This document shows, one piece after another, positions 1 through 6,454 of a stretch of 8,529 nt of DNA. Position 1 is the first letter of the stretch; each line of letters starts with the position of its first letter. Under the pieces are notes generated by a model. The model ran no database searches, had not been told where the DNA came from, and worked only from the letters and a program-made list of their open reading frames with translations. Position numbers and translations under genes: made by a program. Source of the stretch: Candidatus Ratteibacteria bacterium (GTDB taxonomy: Bacteria > Ratteibacteria > UBA8468 > B48-G9 > JAFGKM01); contig JAQVEU010000026.1 in assembly GCA_028697565.1 (NCBI GenBank), positions 1 through 8,529 of the forward strand, in the 5' to 3' direction.

Positions 1-838
1 AAACAGGAACGAGCTCCACACCTTCCTTTTCTATTTCCGGTAGCATATCCCTTAAAACTGCTATGGTATTTTTTCTTGCATGCCCTATACCTATTGCCCT
101 TCCCTGTCTTTTAGCGGTCTCAATAAGCTGTCTCACCTGCCCTTCTATATACTGCGGGTCTGGCCTGTTATCAAGAAATATATCCCTCTTTGCTGTCTTT
201 ATACCCATCTCCTTTGCAAGAAGGTATCCCTTGCTCTGTCTTGCAGTCATACTATCAACAAAGAAAAGGTTCTTTGACTGGATTGCCTCTAATAAAATCT
301 GCATCTTCTCCTCATCCGAAGTAAACAAAGAACCCTCATGATTATTCACCCCTTTGACACCAGGATAAAAGTCCTTTAATGCATCATAAAACTGCCTTTT
401 AATTTCATCCTCGCCCATATCTGTCTTTATAACCCCTTTATCTAATGACTGGGCAGGTGGTTTTGGCTCTAAAGGTAGATGAAGCAGTACATCTATTCCC
501 TGCCTATTTCTAACTTCTTGAAAAATATCCTTGCTATAGGGAGCATAGGGAAGTATTGCAATAGTAATAGGCCTGTTCAGCCGTTCTATCTCCTTTACAA
601 TCTCCTTACTCCAGCCAAGGTCATCTATAATAATCCCTATCTGTGCCTTTTTAGCTAATGGAACCTCTTTTTTGGGTGCAGGAGGTCTTTCTTCTTCAAT
701 ACGAGGAACTGGAATAACAGGAACCTTTCTTTTTCTTATCTCCTTTATAATACCAATACCTGTTATAAGAATACAGAGAATAATAAATAATACAAGGAGT
801 AAAAAGGGAGAATTATCAGATAATCTTTTGTTAGACAT
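1..838 (-). CDS. Divergent polysaccharide deacetylase family protein (YibQ/DUF610-like), membrane-anchored, 3' end off window
   Basis: The reading frame is open from the ATG at 836-838 to the window edge (279 codons, no stop), so the C-terminus is missing. Residues 1-11 are polar and about 12-31 form one hydrophobic segment, giving an N-terminal anchor, followed by a Pro/Glu/Lys-rich linker (about 36-64) and then the catalytic-fold domain. Family motifs are visible in order: IDDLG (71-75), a HLPLEP segment starting at H120, NNHEGS (165-170), VDS (194-196), DIFLDN (219-224) and GIGH (250-253). The visible part ends in ELVPV, close to the usual domain end, so probably little is lost. By family this is a deacetylase-like fold; the true substrate is not established for most members. 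The start overlaps the end of ctpA by 8 bp with no clear Shine-Dalgarno sequence, suggesting translational coupling. Oddity: the family motif is usually NNHMGS; here Glu replaces Met. Family call is firm, activity is inferred. Confidence 0.88.
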   Translation of the reverse strand, partial: MSNKRLSDNSPFLLLVLFIILCILITGIGIIKEIRKRKVPVIPVPRIEEERPPAPKKEVPLAKKAQIGIIIDDLGWSKEIVKEIERLNRPITIAILPYAPYSKDIFQEVRNRQGIDVLLHLPLEPKPPAQSLDKGVIKTDMGEDEIKRQFYDALKDFYPGVKGVNNHEGSLFTSDEEKMQILLEAIQSKNLFFVDSMTARQSKGYLLAKEMGIKTAKRDIFLDNRPDPQYIEGQVRQLIETAKRQGRAIGIGHARKNTIAVLRDMLPEIEKEGVELVPV

Positions 839-2015
839 TTTTGCTGGACACCATCTTTTTCAATGTTTCAAGTGCCTTCTGGAACTGTACATCACCCTCT
901 CCCATAGGTATTATTGTTGTATCTTCAGGTAGTTGTATAGATATATCTGGTTCTATCCCTTTCCCTTCAATACAAATACCTGAGGGTGTATAGTAATGAG
1001 CAGTTGTCAGCTTTAAAGAAGACCCATCTGAAAGTGGCACAAGATTCTGTACGGAACCCTTGCCAAATGTCTTCATGCCCACAGCAACTGTCTCAGGAAG
1101 ATTATCCTTTAGCGCCCCTACCAAAATCTCAGATGCACTTGCACTGCCTTCATTGATAAGTAAAACAATTTTACCTTCCCATAAAGGTTTTTTCCTGCTA
1201 TTAAATATAGTTTTATCTTTTTCTTCTCTGCCCTGAACAGATACAATAGTCCTGCCTTTTGGAACAAAAAGTTCACTCACCTCAATGGCTGAAGTTAGAA
1301 GTCCACCAGGATTATTGCGAAGGTCAAGGATAATCCCTTTAATATCTTTTTTGTTAAAGTTTTCAAGTGCCTTTGAAAGGTCAGCCGCAGTCCTCTCTTG
1401 AAAGTCCCTGACTCTGATATAACCAATATTTTCATCTATTATTTCTTCCTTTACGGACTTTACCTTTATCACATCACGTACAAGTGTAACCTTCTTTAAC
1501 TCAGATGCACCTTCTTTTAGAATGCTTACAGTAACCTCTGTCCCTTTATTACCCCTTAACTTTCTGGCTGCCTCAAGTGTAGTAATCCCCTTTGTAGGTT
1601 CTCCATCTATTTCTATAATTCTATCGCCTGCTTTTATTCCCGCCTTCCATGCAGGAGTATCCTCTATAGGACTCACTACTGTTATTATTCCATCCTTGGA
1701 TGTTATCTCCATACCCACACCATGGAATTCTCCCTTTGTTTCTATCTGAAGTTCCTGGGTAAGTTCCGGCTCAAGAAAGGCACTGTACGGGTCAAGGGAA
1801 CCAAGCATACCTTTAAGTGCACCGTATATTAATTTTTTATTGTCTACCGGCTCTACATACTGGGTTTCTACAACCTTCATTACATCAAGAAAGAGTTCAA
1901 TATTTTTATAGACCTCTTCTTTCTGTCTCTGTACCTGAGCCGCTTTTACATCTCCTCCCACAATGATTGCAAGTGAGAATAATCCTATAATACTCCATAT
2001 TATCCTTTTCTTCAT
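831..2015 (-). CDS. ctpA: Carboxyl-terminal processing protease CtpA (S41 peptidase with PDZ domain)
   Basis: A 394-residue secreted or membrane-anchored serine protease that trims or degrades envelope proteins from their C-termini. Residues 2-24 look like a signal peptide or anchor (KKR followed by a hydrophobic run). A PDZ domain covers about 94-175 (GVGMEI at 99-104, then the AGIKAGD loop). The S41 core follows, with LRNNPGG at 232-238, the nucleophile region GSASASE at 290-296 (catalytic Ser probably 293) and the Lys of GKGSVQ at 319, giving the Ser-Lys dyad; Gln323 completes the motif. I chose the ATG at 2013-2015 because AGGGGA lies 9 bases upstream and the signal peptide then starts with MKKR; a TTG start at 2045 would add ten residues ahead of the signal. 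It follows gatB after 73 bp and overlaps the deacetylase gene by 8 bp. Length and motifs are typical and nothing is broken. Confidence 0.95.
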   Translation of the reverse strand: MKKRIIWSIIGLFSLAIIVGGDVKAAQVQRQKEEVYKNIELFLDVMKVVETQYVEPVDNKKLIYGALKGMLGSLDPYSAFLEPELTQELQIETKGEFHGVGMEITSKDGIITVVSPIEDTPAWKAGIKAGDRIIEIDGEPTKGITTLEAARKLRGNKGTEVTVSILKEGASELKKVTLVRDVIKVKSVKEEIIDENIGYIRVRDFQERTAADLSKALENFNKKDIKGIILDLRNNPGGLLTSAIEVSELFVPKGRTIVSVQGREEKDKTIFNSRKKPLWEGKIVLLINEGSASASEILVGALKDNLPETVAVGMKTFGKGSVQNLVPLSDGSSLKLTTAHYYTPSGICIEGKGIEPDISIQLPEDTTIIPMGEGDVQFQKALETLKKMVSSKNV

Positions 2016-2024
2016 CTTGTCTAT

Positions 2025-2030
2025 TCCCCT
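2025..2030 (-). promoter_or_regulatory. Ribosome binding site deciding the ctpA start
   Basis: On the minus strand AGGGGA lies 9 bases before the ATG at 2015. It supports that ATG over the upstream in-frame TTG at 2045. Confidence 0.7.
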
Positions 2031-2072
2031 TTTCTTCAGTTTCAACTTTCGACTTATTACTTTTAATTTATT

Positions 2073-2101
2073 ATTATACCCCTTTTTCTTATTTATTTAA
2101 A
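2073..2101 (-). promoter_or_regulatory. Weak sigma70-like promoter before ctpA
   Basis: The gap between gatB and ctpA contains a perfect TATAAT on the minus strand at 2073-2078. Seventeen bases upstream is TTTAAA (2096-2101), matching four of six positions of TTGACA and lying inside the last codons of gatB. Transcription would start near 2066, about 50 bases before the ctpA ATG. The region is very AT-rich, so a chance match is quite possible. Confidence 0.3.
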
Positions 2102-3510
2102 TACTCTAAAAGTTTATTTTTCACTATATTCGGACTTACCTTCCCTTTCGTCTTTCTCATTGTCTGTCCTATTAAAAAAGAGAGTGCCTGTTCCCTGCCA
2201 CTTTTATAGTCATTTACTGCATCAGGACTTTCCGATATTACTTCTTTTACGACACTGTTTATGGCCTCTTCATCTTCTATCTGTGATAGACCCCTTTCAG
2301 AGACAATCTTTTCAGGAGGCATCCCCGTATTAAAACACTCTTGAAGAACTATTTTTGCAACCACACCTGTAATATTCCCCTGTTCTATCATTGAGATAAT
2401 CTGGACAAGATATTCAGGTGTAACAGGTGAATTTCTGATATCTGTCTTTGTTGATTTCAACAGGGCAGTAAGGTCCCCCATAATCCAGTTTGCAACTATC
2501 TTCGGTCTTCCTGCCTTTTCTACACATCTTTCAAAATAATCAGCAATATCCTTTTTAGATGTCAAAACATCAGCATCATATTCAGAAAGTAGATAGCCCT
2601 TTATAAACCTTTCTTTCCTTTGAAGAGGTAGCTCCCCTACCTGCGAGGATATCTCTTTAATCATTCTGTTATCAAAAACAAGAGGTGGAAGGTCTGGCTC
2701 AGGAAAATATCTATAGTCCTGCGCCTCCTCTTTCTTTCTCATCTCCTCTGTAATCTGGAGTGTATCATTCCATAAACGGGTACCCTGTCTTAACATCTCC
2801 CCTCTTTTTAAGCAATCTATCTGCCTTCTACCTTCATATTCAAGTGCCTTCCTTACTGCCCTGAATGAGTTCATATTTTTAATCTCTTCCTTTACCCCAA
2901 ACCCTTTATCTCCATACCTTCTGACAGAGATATTCGCATCACATCTTAAAGACCCTTCCTCCATATTACAATCACTTACTTCAAGATATTCAAGAACTCT
3001 TTTAAGATTAGTAAGAAACTTCTCTGCTTCTGAAGGACTTTTGATATCCGGCTCAGTAACTATTTCAATAAGGGGAACACTACTTCTGTTCAGGTCAACC
3101 AGAGAAAAATTGCCATCTTCTGGATGTATAAGTTTCCCTGCATCTTCCTCAAGGTGGAGCCTCTTAATTCTGATATTTCTGCTATCTACAAGGATACCTC
3201 CTTCTGTAGCCAGCGGCTCTTCATACTGAGAAATCTGGTAGTTTTTAGGAAGGTCAGGATAGAAATAGTGCTTTCTGGCAAAACGAGAATATGAAGAAAT
3301 TTTACAGTTGAGGGCTATTGCTGCTTTCAGTGCGAGTTCAACTGCTTTCTTATTTATCACAGGAAGTGTCCCGGGAAACCCTGCGCATACAGGGCAGGTC
3401 TGAGAATTAGGTGAAGCACCAAACCTTGTGGAACATCCACAGAACATCTTTGACTCCGTAAGAAGTTCCACATGTACCTCAAGCCCTATAACAAGTTCAT
3501 ATTCTTCCAT
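2089..3510 (-). CDS. gatB: Aspartyl/glutamyl-tRNA(Asn/Gln) amidotransferase subunit B
   Basis: This 473-residue protein has the usual GatB length. In the GatCAB complex, GatB binds mischarged Glu-tRNA(Gln) or Asp-tRNA(Asn), activates the side chain with ATP and amidates it with ammonia supplied by GatA. It opens with VIGLEVHVEL (7-16), then a Cys4 zinc site (C24, C26, C39, C42), HLEEDAGK (119-126), NRSSVPLIEIVTEPD (141-155), and DYRYFPEPDLPP (265-276). The C-terminal YqeY-like tail domain has the conserved GQTMRKTKGKVSP stretch at 448-460. The ATG at 3510 places the family start at residue 1, although no Shine-Dalgarno sequence is seen before it. A 102-bp gap with small repeats separates it from the upstream epimerase-like gene. 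gatA and gatC, often adjacent in bacteria, are not in the window. The gene is intact and ends in TAA. Confidence 0.97.
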   Translation of the reverse strand: MEEYELVIGLEVHVELLTESKMFCGCSTRFGASPNSQTCPVCAGFPGTLPVINKKAVELALKAAIALNCKISSYSRFARKHYFYPDLPKNYQISQYEEPLATEGGILVDSRNIRIKRLHLEEDAGKLIHPEDGNFSLVDLNRSSVPLIEIVTEPDIKSPSEAEKFLTNLKRVLEYLEVSDCNMEEGSLRCDANISVRRYGDKGFGVKEEIKNMNSFRAVRKALEYEGRRQIDCLKRGEMLRQGTRLWNDTLQITEEMRKKEEAQDYRYFPEPDLPPLVFDNRMIKEISSQVGELPLQRKERFIKGYLLSEYDADVLTSKKDIADYFERCVEKAGRPKIVANWIMGDLTALLKSTKTDIRNSPVTPEYLVQIISMIEQGNITGVVAKIVLQECFNTGMPPEKIVSERGLSQIEDEEAINSVVKEVISESPDAVNDYKSGREQALSFLIGQTMRKTKGKVSPNIVKNKLLEYLNK

Positions 3511-3526
3511 TTTGTTAAGTCATAAT

Positions 3527-3582
3527 AATTAGAAGATTTGATGACTGGCAGATTTTAAGATTCTTCTTCTAATTTTCTAATT
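3527..3582. repeat. Cluster of 8-bp direct and inverted repeats in the gatB upstream gap
   Basis: The 102-bp gap (3511-3612) contains three copies of one 8-mer. On the plus strand AATTAGAA is at 3527-3534, and its reverse complement TTCTAATT occurs twice in tandem at 3567-3574 and 3575-3582. The inner pair extends to a 9-bp inverted repeat (3527-3535 with 3566-3574) around a 30-base loop. It has no T-run or GC-rich stem, so it does not look like a terminator. The rest of the gap is AT-rich, apart from a run of six G at 3606-3611 next to the epimerase stop codon, and holds no convincing gene. It may be a remnant of an interspersed AT-rich repeat, but copies elsewhere in the genome cannot be seen from here. 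Confidence 0.45.
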
Positions 3583-3612
3583 GTACTTGCTATTTTTATT
3601 ACTCAGGGGGGA

Positions 3613-4626
3613 CTAATCTTTAATTACACCTGCCTTAACCCGCGCAGAAAGAGATTCTCCTGGATGAAGTTTTAAACTATCTCCTCTTTTTACTGCCTCT
3701 GCAAGATTAGGTAAGGATGAAAACGGCTCAAGTGCAATATTGTAGTTTCTTCCATACCATGGATACTCAAAACTACCTCCGGCTATTCTCCAAAACCATA
3801 GATATCTGAAAATGTCGAGTGGAAATTCAAGTTGAAAACCAATCTTCAACTTATTATTGTAGATTTCATACTTACCCTCTACAAGTTCAGACAGGAACAT
3901 TACTTCAGACACATTATCCTTTTCTCCAGGACAGATACTTATATCAACATCTTCTCCATTTATACCCTCAACCAGTGGCCAGTTACCTTCCCCCTGTTTG
4001 AGATTTGTAAAAGACATACCATCACCCTGTCCTACAAATACCTTCGCCTTTTTGATTTTAATAACGCAATCTGACGATAAAAATGGTGCTCCCAGGGCAG
4101 GGTGGTGTCCCCATATAAAATCCATATCTTCACCACCTGTATTTTTCACCTTTTCATCAATAACTATGTATGGGCTACCTCTTTCAATAGTTATTGTCTT
4201 CTCTATAAAAAACGACGTTCTGTATGTGTTAGTAAAAAATTTTATGGATAGTTTTTCTTTTGTATCTTCACATATATTGAACTTCCACGGAATTAGTGCA
4301 ACCTCACCATGCAGTCCTAAAATAGCCCCTTTATACTCACATCTACCTCCACCATTAGGAAATATCTCCTGCCATCCACCAGGATACCAGTCCAGAAAAT
4401 TACCTAACCTGCCTTCTGCTGTTGTTATAAACATATAAGGTTTATATATGGGCATTGGACTTCTCCACATAAAGTCAATATCCTGTGGTTTATAAAGAAA
4501 TTCAACTATATCCGTTCCTTTATCAGCAAGAATTTCCAAACGGATAAGGTCATTTTCCATTATTATTGTGGTTATACCATTCCATATACACTCCATCCAT
4601 CTGCATCCACTATTTACTGACAACAT
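3613..4626 (-). CDS. Aldose 1-epimerase/DUF4432-type protein (galactose mutarotase fold)
   Basis: A 337-residue soluble protein of the galactose-mutarotase superfamily, without a signal peptide. Visible marks are the early beta-strand ending ADKGTDI (34-40), WYPGGWQE (80-87), GLHGE (104-108, His106), WGHHPALG (172-179, His174/175), and ALEPFSS (298-304, Glu300) near the end. By comparison with aldose epimerases, His106, His174/175 and Glu300 are candidates for the acid-base residues; this is an inference, not an alignment. The sugar substrate is not evident. Members of this superfamily act on free sugars, sugar phosphates or larger carbohydrates. The start ATG has a strong AAGGAG six bases upstream and lies inside the last codons of the NlpC/P60 gene (17-bp overlap), so the two are probably co-translated. 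The gene ends in TAG. Family confidence is good, substrate unknown. Confidence 0.85.
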   Translation of the reverse strand: MLSVNSGCRWMECIWNGITTIIMENDLIRLEILADKGTDIVEFLYKPQDIDFMWRSPMPIYKPYMFITTAEGRLGNFLDWYPGGWQEIFPNGGGRCEYKGAILGLHGEVALIPWKFNICEDTKEKLSIKFFTNTYRTSFFIEKTITIERGSPYIVIDEKVKNTGGEDMDFIWGHHPALGAPFLSSDCVIKIKKAKVFVGQGDGMSFTNLKQGEGNWPLVEGINGEDVDISICPGEKDNVSEVMFLSELVEGKYEIYNNKLKIGFQLEFPLDIFRYLWFWRIAGGSFEYPWYGRNYNIALEPFSSLPNLAEAVKRGDSLKLHPGESLSARVKAGVIKD

Positions 4627-5722
4627 CTTCTTCTCCTTTTACAAATAAGGATTTTGAAGGAAGCAAACGTCTTGCACCTGCAAAATTTCTTCTGAAATAT
4701 GAATTTTCAAGAGAGGCAATGGTAACCTTTTTCTCATTTGAACTGGCATGTATAAAAAGGTTGTCTCCTATATATATACCTACATGGCCAATAGAACCTC
4801 CAGAACCTCTCCTGTAAAAGAACACAAGGTCACCCTCTTCTATCTCTTCTTTCTTAACTGGTTTTCCCTCTTTGAACTGCTGAGAAGAGGTATTGGGTAG
4901 TTTTATCCCGACCTTTTCGTATACCCGTCTTACCAACGTGGAACAATCAATGGATGACTTACCTGTGCCGCCCAATCTGTAAGGCATATTAAGAAAGTTA
5001 AATGACTCTTTGAGTATTATGTCCCTGAGTGTCTTTACCTCTTTTACAATCTCTGTATCTGTATTATTCTGCTCTCCCAAAGAAGTAGTTTCTTCAACAG
5101 AAGGGAGTGAGGGAATTACTATGGTAATTCCCTCTTTAATGTTGTCATCTGATATAAGATTACATTCTTTCAACTGCTCCGGTGTAATACCATACTGTTG
5201 TGCAATGGACTCCAGGGTATCTCCCTTTTTTACCTTGTAGTATATCTTCTCAGTAGATGTACCCACAATGGGCTGTGGTGTTGTAACCTCTGGAACAGCA
5301 GGTGGCTTGTATGGTAAGTTAATCTTCAGTGTCTGTCCAACCTTTATTAAACTACCTTTTATGTTGTTTGTCTGTTTAATACTGGCAATAGAAACACCAT
5401 ACTTTTTACTTATCTCTTCAAGGGTATCTCCCTTTTTTACCGTATAATATACAATGTTATAGTTTCCACCTGTATCACTTGCCTTTGCAGTTTTAACTTC
5501 TTCTGTCTTTTTGACTACAAGTTTCTGTTTTACCTGTATATCTGAGGATTTCAGGTTATTTAACTTTTTAATCTCATCTACCGTTGTATTATATCTTCTC
5601 GCAATGGAAGAGAGTGTTTCACCTTTTTTTACATAGTGATACTGCGTTGTTCCTTCAGAATACCAACAGGCACATATAAACAATATAGCAACTATGTATA
5701 GATAATATCCTATACGCATCAT
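4610..5722 (-). CDS. Secreted NlpC/P60 peptidoglycan endopeptidase with three LysM domains
   Basis: A 370-residue cell-wall hydrolase. Residues 4-19 form a hydrophobic export signal; ICAC at 16-19 resembles a lipobox, so the protein may be a lipoprotein anchored at Cys19. Three LysM modules that bind N-acetylglucosamine-containing glycans follow: about 27-72, 91-136 and 160-205, each starting with a VKKG(D/E)TL motif. After a Thr/Glu-rich linker (206-230) comes the NlpC/P60 domain (about 231-355), with catalytic Cys260 (DCSTLV), His313 (GHVGIYIGD) and His325 (FIHASS). The family cleaves stem peptides, usually at gamma-D-glutamyl-diamino acid bonds. The gene starts in TAATG, overlapping the cysE stop by 1 bp. 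GGAGG lies 5 bases before the first ATG and 8 before the second ATG (5719), so either may start translation. All catalytic residues are present and nothing is truncated. Confidence 0.94.
   Translation of the reverse strand: MMRIGYYLYIVAILFICACWYSEGTTQYHYVKKGETLSSIARRYNTTVDEIKKLNNLKSSDIQVKQKLVVKKTEEVKTAKASDTGGNYNIVYYTVKKGDTLEEISKKYGVSIASIKQTNNIKGSLIKVGQTLKINLPYKPPAVPEVTTPQPIVGTSTEKIYYKVKKGDTLESIAQQYGITPEQLKECNLISDDNIKEGITIVIPSLPSVEETTSLGEQNNTDTEIVKEVKTLRDIILKESFNFLNMPYRLGGTGKSSIDCSTLVRRVYEKVGIKLPNTSSQQFKEGKPVKKEEIEEGDLVFFYRRGSGGSIGHVGIYIGDNLFIHASSNEKKVTIASLENSYFRRNFAGARRLLPSKSLFVKGEEDVVSK
4633..4638 (-). promoter_or_regulatory. Ribosome binding site of the epimerase-like gene, inside the preceding gene
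   Basis: AAGGAG on the minus strand lies 6 bases before the ATG at 4626, within the final codons of the NlpC/P60 gene. It fixes the start and the 17-bp overlap. Confidence 0.75.
5214..5234 (-). repeat. Perfect 21-bp direct repeat, copy in LysM domain 3
   Basis: This segment is identical to 5421-5441, exactly 207 bp (69 codons) away. It encodes the VKKGDTL start of the third LysM module. Identity at DNA level suggests that LysM 2 and 3 arose by internal duplication or have been homogenised by recombination. Confidence 0.8.
5421..5441 (-). repeat. Perfect 21-bp direct repeat, copy in LysM domain 2
   Basis: Second copy of the repeat at 5214-5234, encoding VKKGDTL at the start of LysM module 2. 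The first LysM module (residues 27-72) has the related VKKGETL but is not identical in DNA. Confidence 0.8.
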
Positions 5723-6450
5723 TATTCCCTCCCTGTTTCTGAATCAATGGGAAATTGTTTTTCTATTTCTTTTTTCTTCTTCTCAAAATACTCATCTATC
5801 TTGCACATCAAACCTTCCATATTTTCTATTGCCCTTATTCTTTCTTCAAGTTTGTCCTGCTCTTTTATTATTACCCTTAATGCCTCTGCAACAGGGTCAG
5901 GAAGATTTGCATGGTCAAGGTCTATCCTCTCTACCTTATGTTCTCCAACAATCCTTCCTGGCACTCCAACAACCGTGGAGCAGGGAGGAACATCTTTTAT
6001 TACAACTGAGCCGGCACCTATCCTGGAATTATCTCCTATCTTTATCGCCCCGAGAACAATAGCACCTGCTCCTATAACAACATTATTGCCAATTGTAGGA
6101 TGCCTTTTTTTCTTTTCAGTGGATGTTCCTCCCAAAACTACCCCTTGATAAAGAAGGACATCATCCCCTATCTCTGCTGTCTCTCCGATTACCACGCCCA
6201 TACCGTGGTCTATAAAAAACCTCCTACCTATCACAGCACCTGGATGTATTTCAATACCTGTGAGAAATCGGCTTATATGTGATATGAAACGTGCAATACT
6301 TCTTTCATTCTTTTTCCATAAAAAGTGTGAAGTTCTATGTAAGATAAGGGCATGTACACCAGGATATGAAGTCAATACCTCAAAGATATTCCTTGCTGCT
6401 GGGTCTCTTTCAAATACCGTTTTTACATCTTCTTTTATCCTTTCAAGCAT
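5722..6450 (-). CDS. cysE: Serine O-acetyltransferase
   Basis: A 242-residue cytosolic enzyme that transfers acetyl from acetyl-CoA to L-serine, giving O-acetylserine for cysteine synthesis. The N-terminal helical part has RDPAAR (15-20), YPGVHAL (29-35) and HR (38-39). A left-handed beta-helix of hexapeptide repeats follows (about 66-165), with EIHPGA (67-72), DHG with catalytic His82, VIGET (87-91), LGGT (106-109), RHP with His117, and VGVPGRIV (161-168). Glu67 stands where E. coli CysE has Asp143, the usual state in short-type enzymes. After the helix comes a DLDHANLPDPV segment and a charged tail (about 186-231) of likely coiled coil; the C-terminal Ile used by some relatives to bind cysteine synthase is absent. 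The start is the only one matching the family, with a poor AAGG only 2 bases upstream, so coupling to E2 (4-bp gap) is likely. Confidence 0.96.
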   Translation of the reverse strand: MLERIKEDVKTVFERDPAARNIFEVLTSYPGVHALILHRTSHFLWKKNERSIARFISHISRFLTGIEIHPGAVIGRRFFIDHGMGVVIGETAEIGDDVLLYQGVVLGGTSTEKKKRHPTIGNNVVIGAGAIVLGAIKIGDNSRIGAGSVVIKDVPPCSTVVGVPGRIVGEHKVERIDLDHANLPDPVAEALRVIIKEQDKLEERIRAIENMEGLMCKIDEYFEKKKKEIEKQFPIDSETGRE

Positions 6451-6454
6451 TGCC

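Noticed and set aside
2016..2045. TTG at 2045 as the ctpA start
   Set aside because: The ATG at 2015 has AGGGGA 9 bases upstream and gives a normal signal peptide; the extra ten residues match nothing typical.
3511..3560. Promoter before gatB
   Set aside because: A TATTAT is present on the minus strand, but no -35 match lies at the right distance, and the transcript would start almost at the ATG.
3527..3574. Inverted repeat as a transcription terminator
   Set aside because: The stem is AT-rich, the loop is 30 bases, and no T-run follows on the minus strand.
3998..4438. Plus-strand open frame of 146 codons
   Set aside because: It lies antisense within the epimerase-like gene, has no recognisable domain and a composition expected of a shadow frame.
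5747..6148. Plus-strand open frame of 133 codons
   Set aside because: It is antisense to cysE, whose conserved hexapeptide repeats explain the long open frame; no domain is visible.
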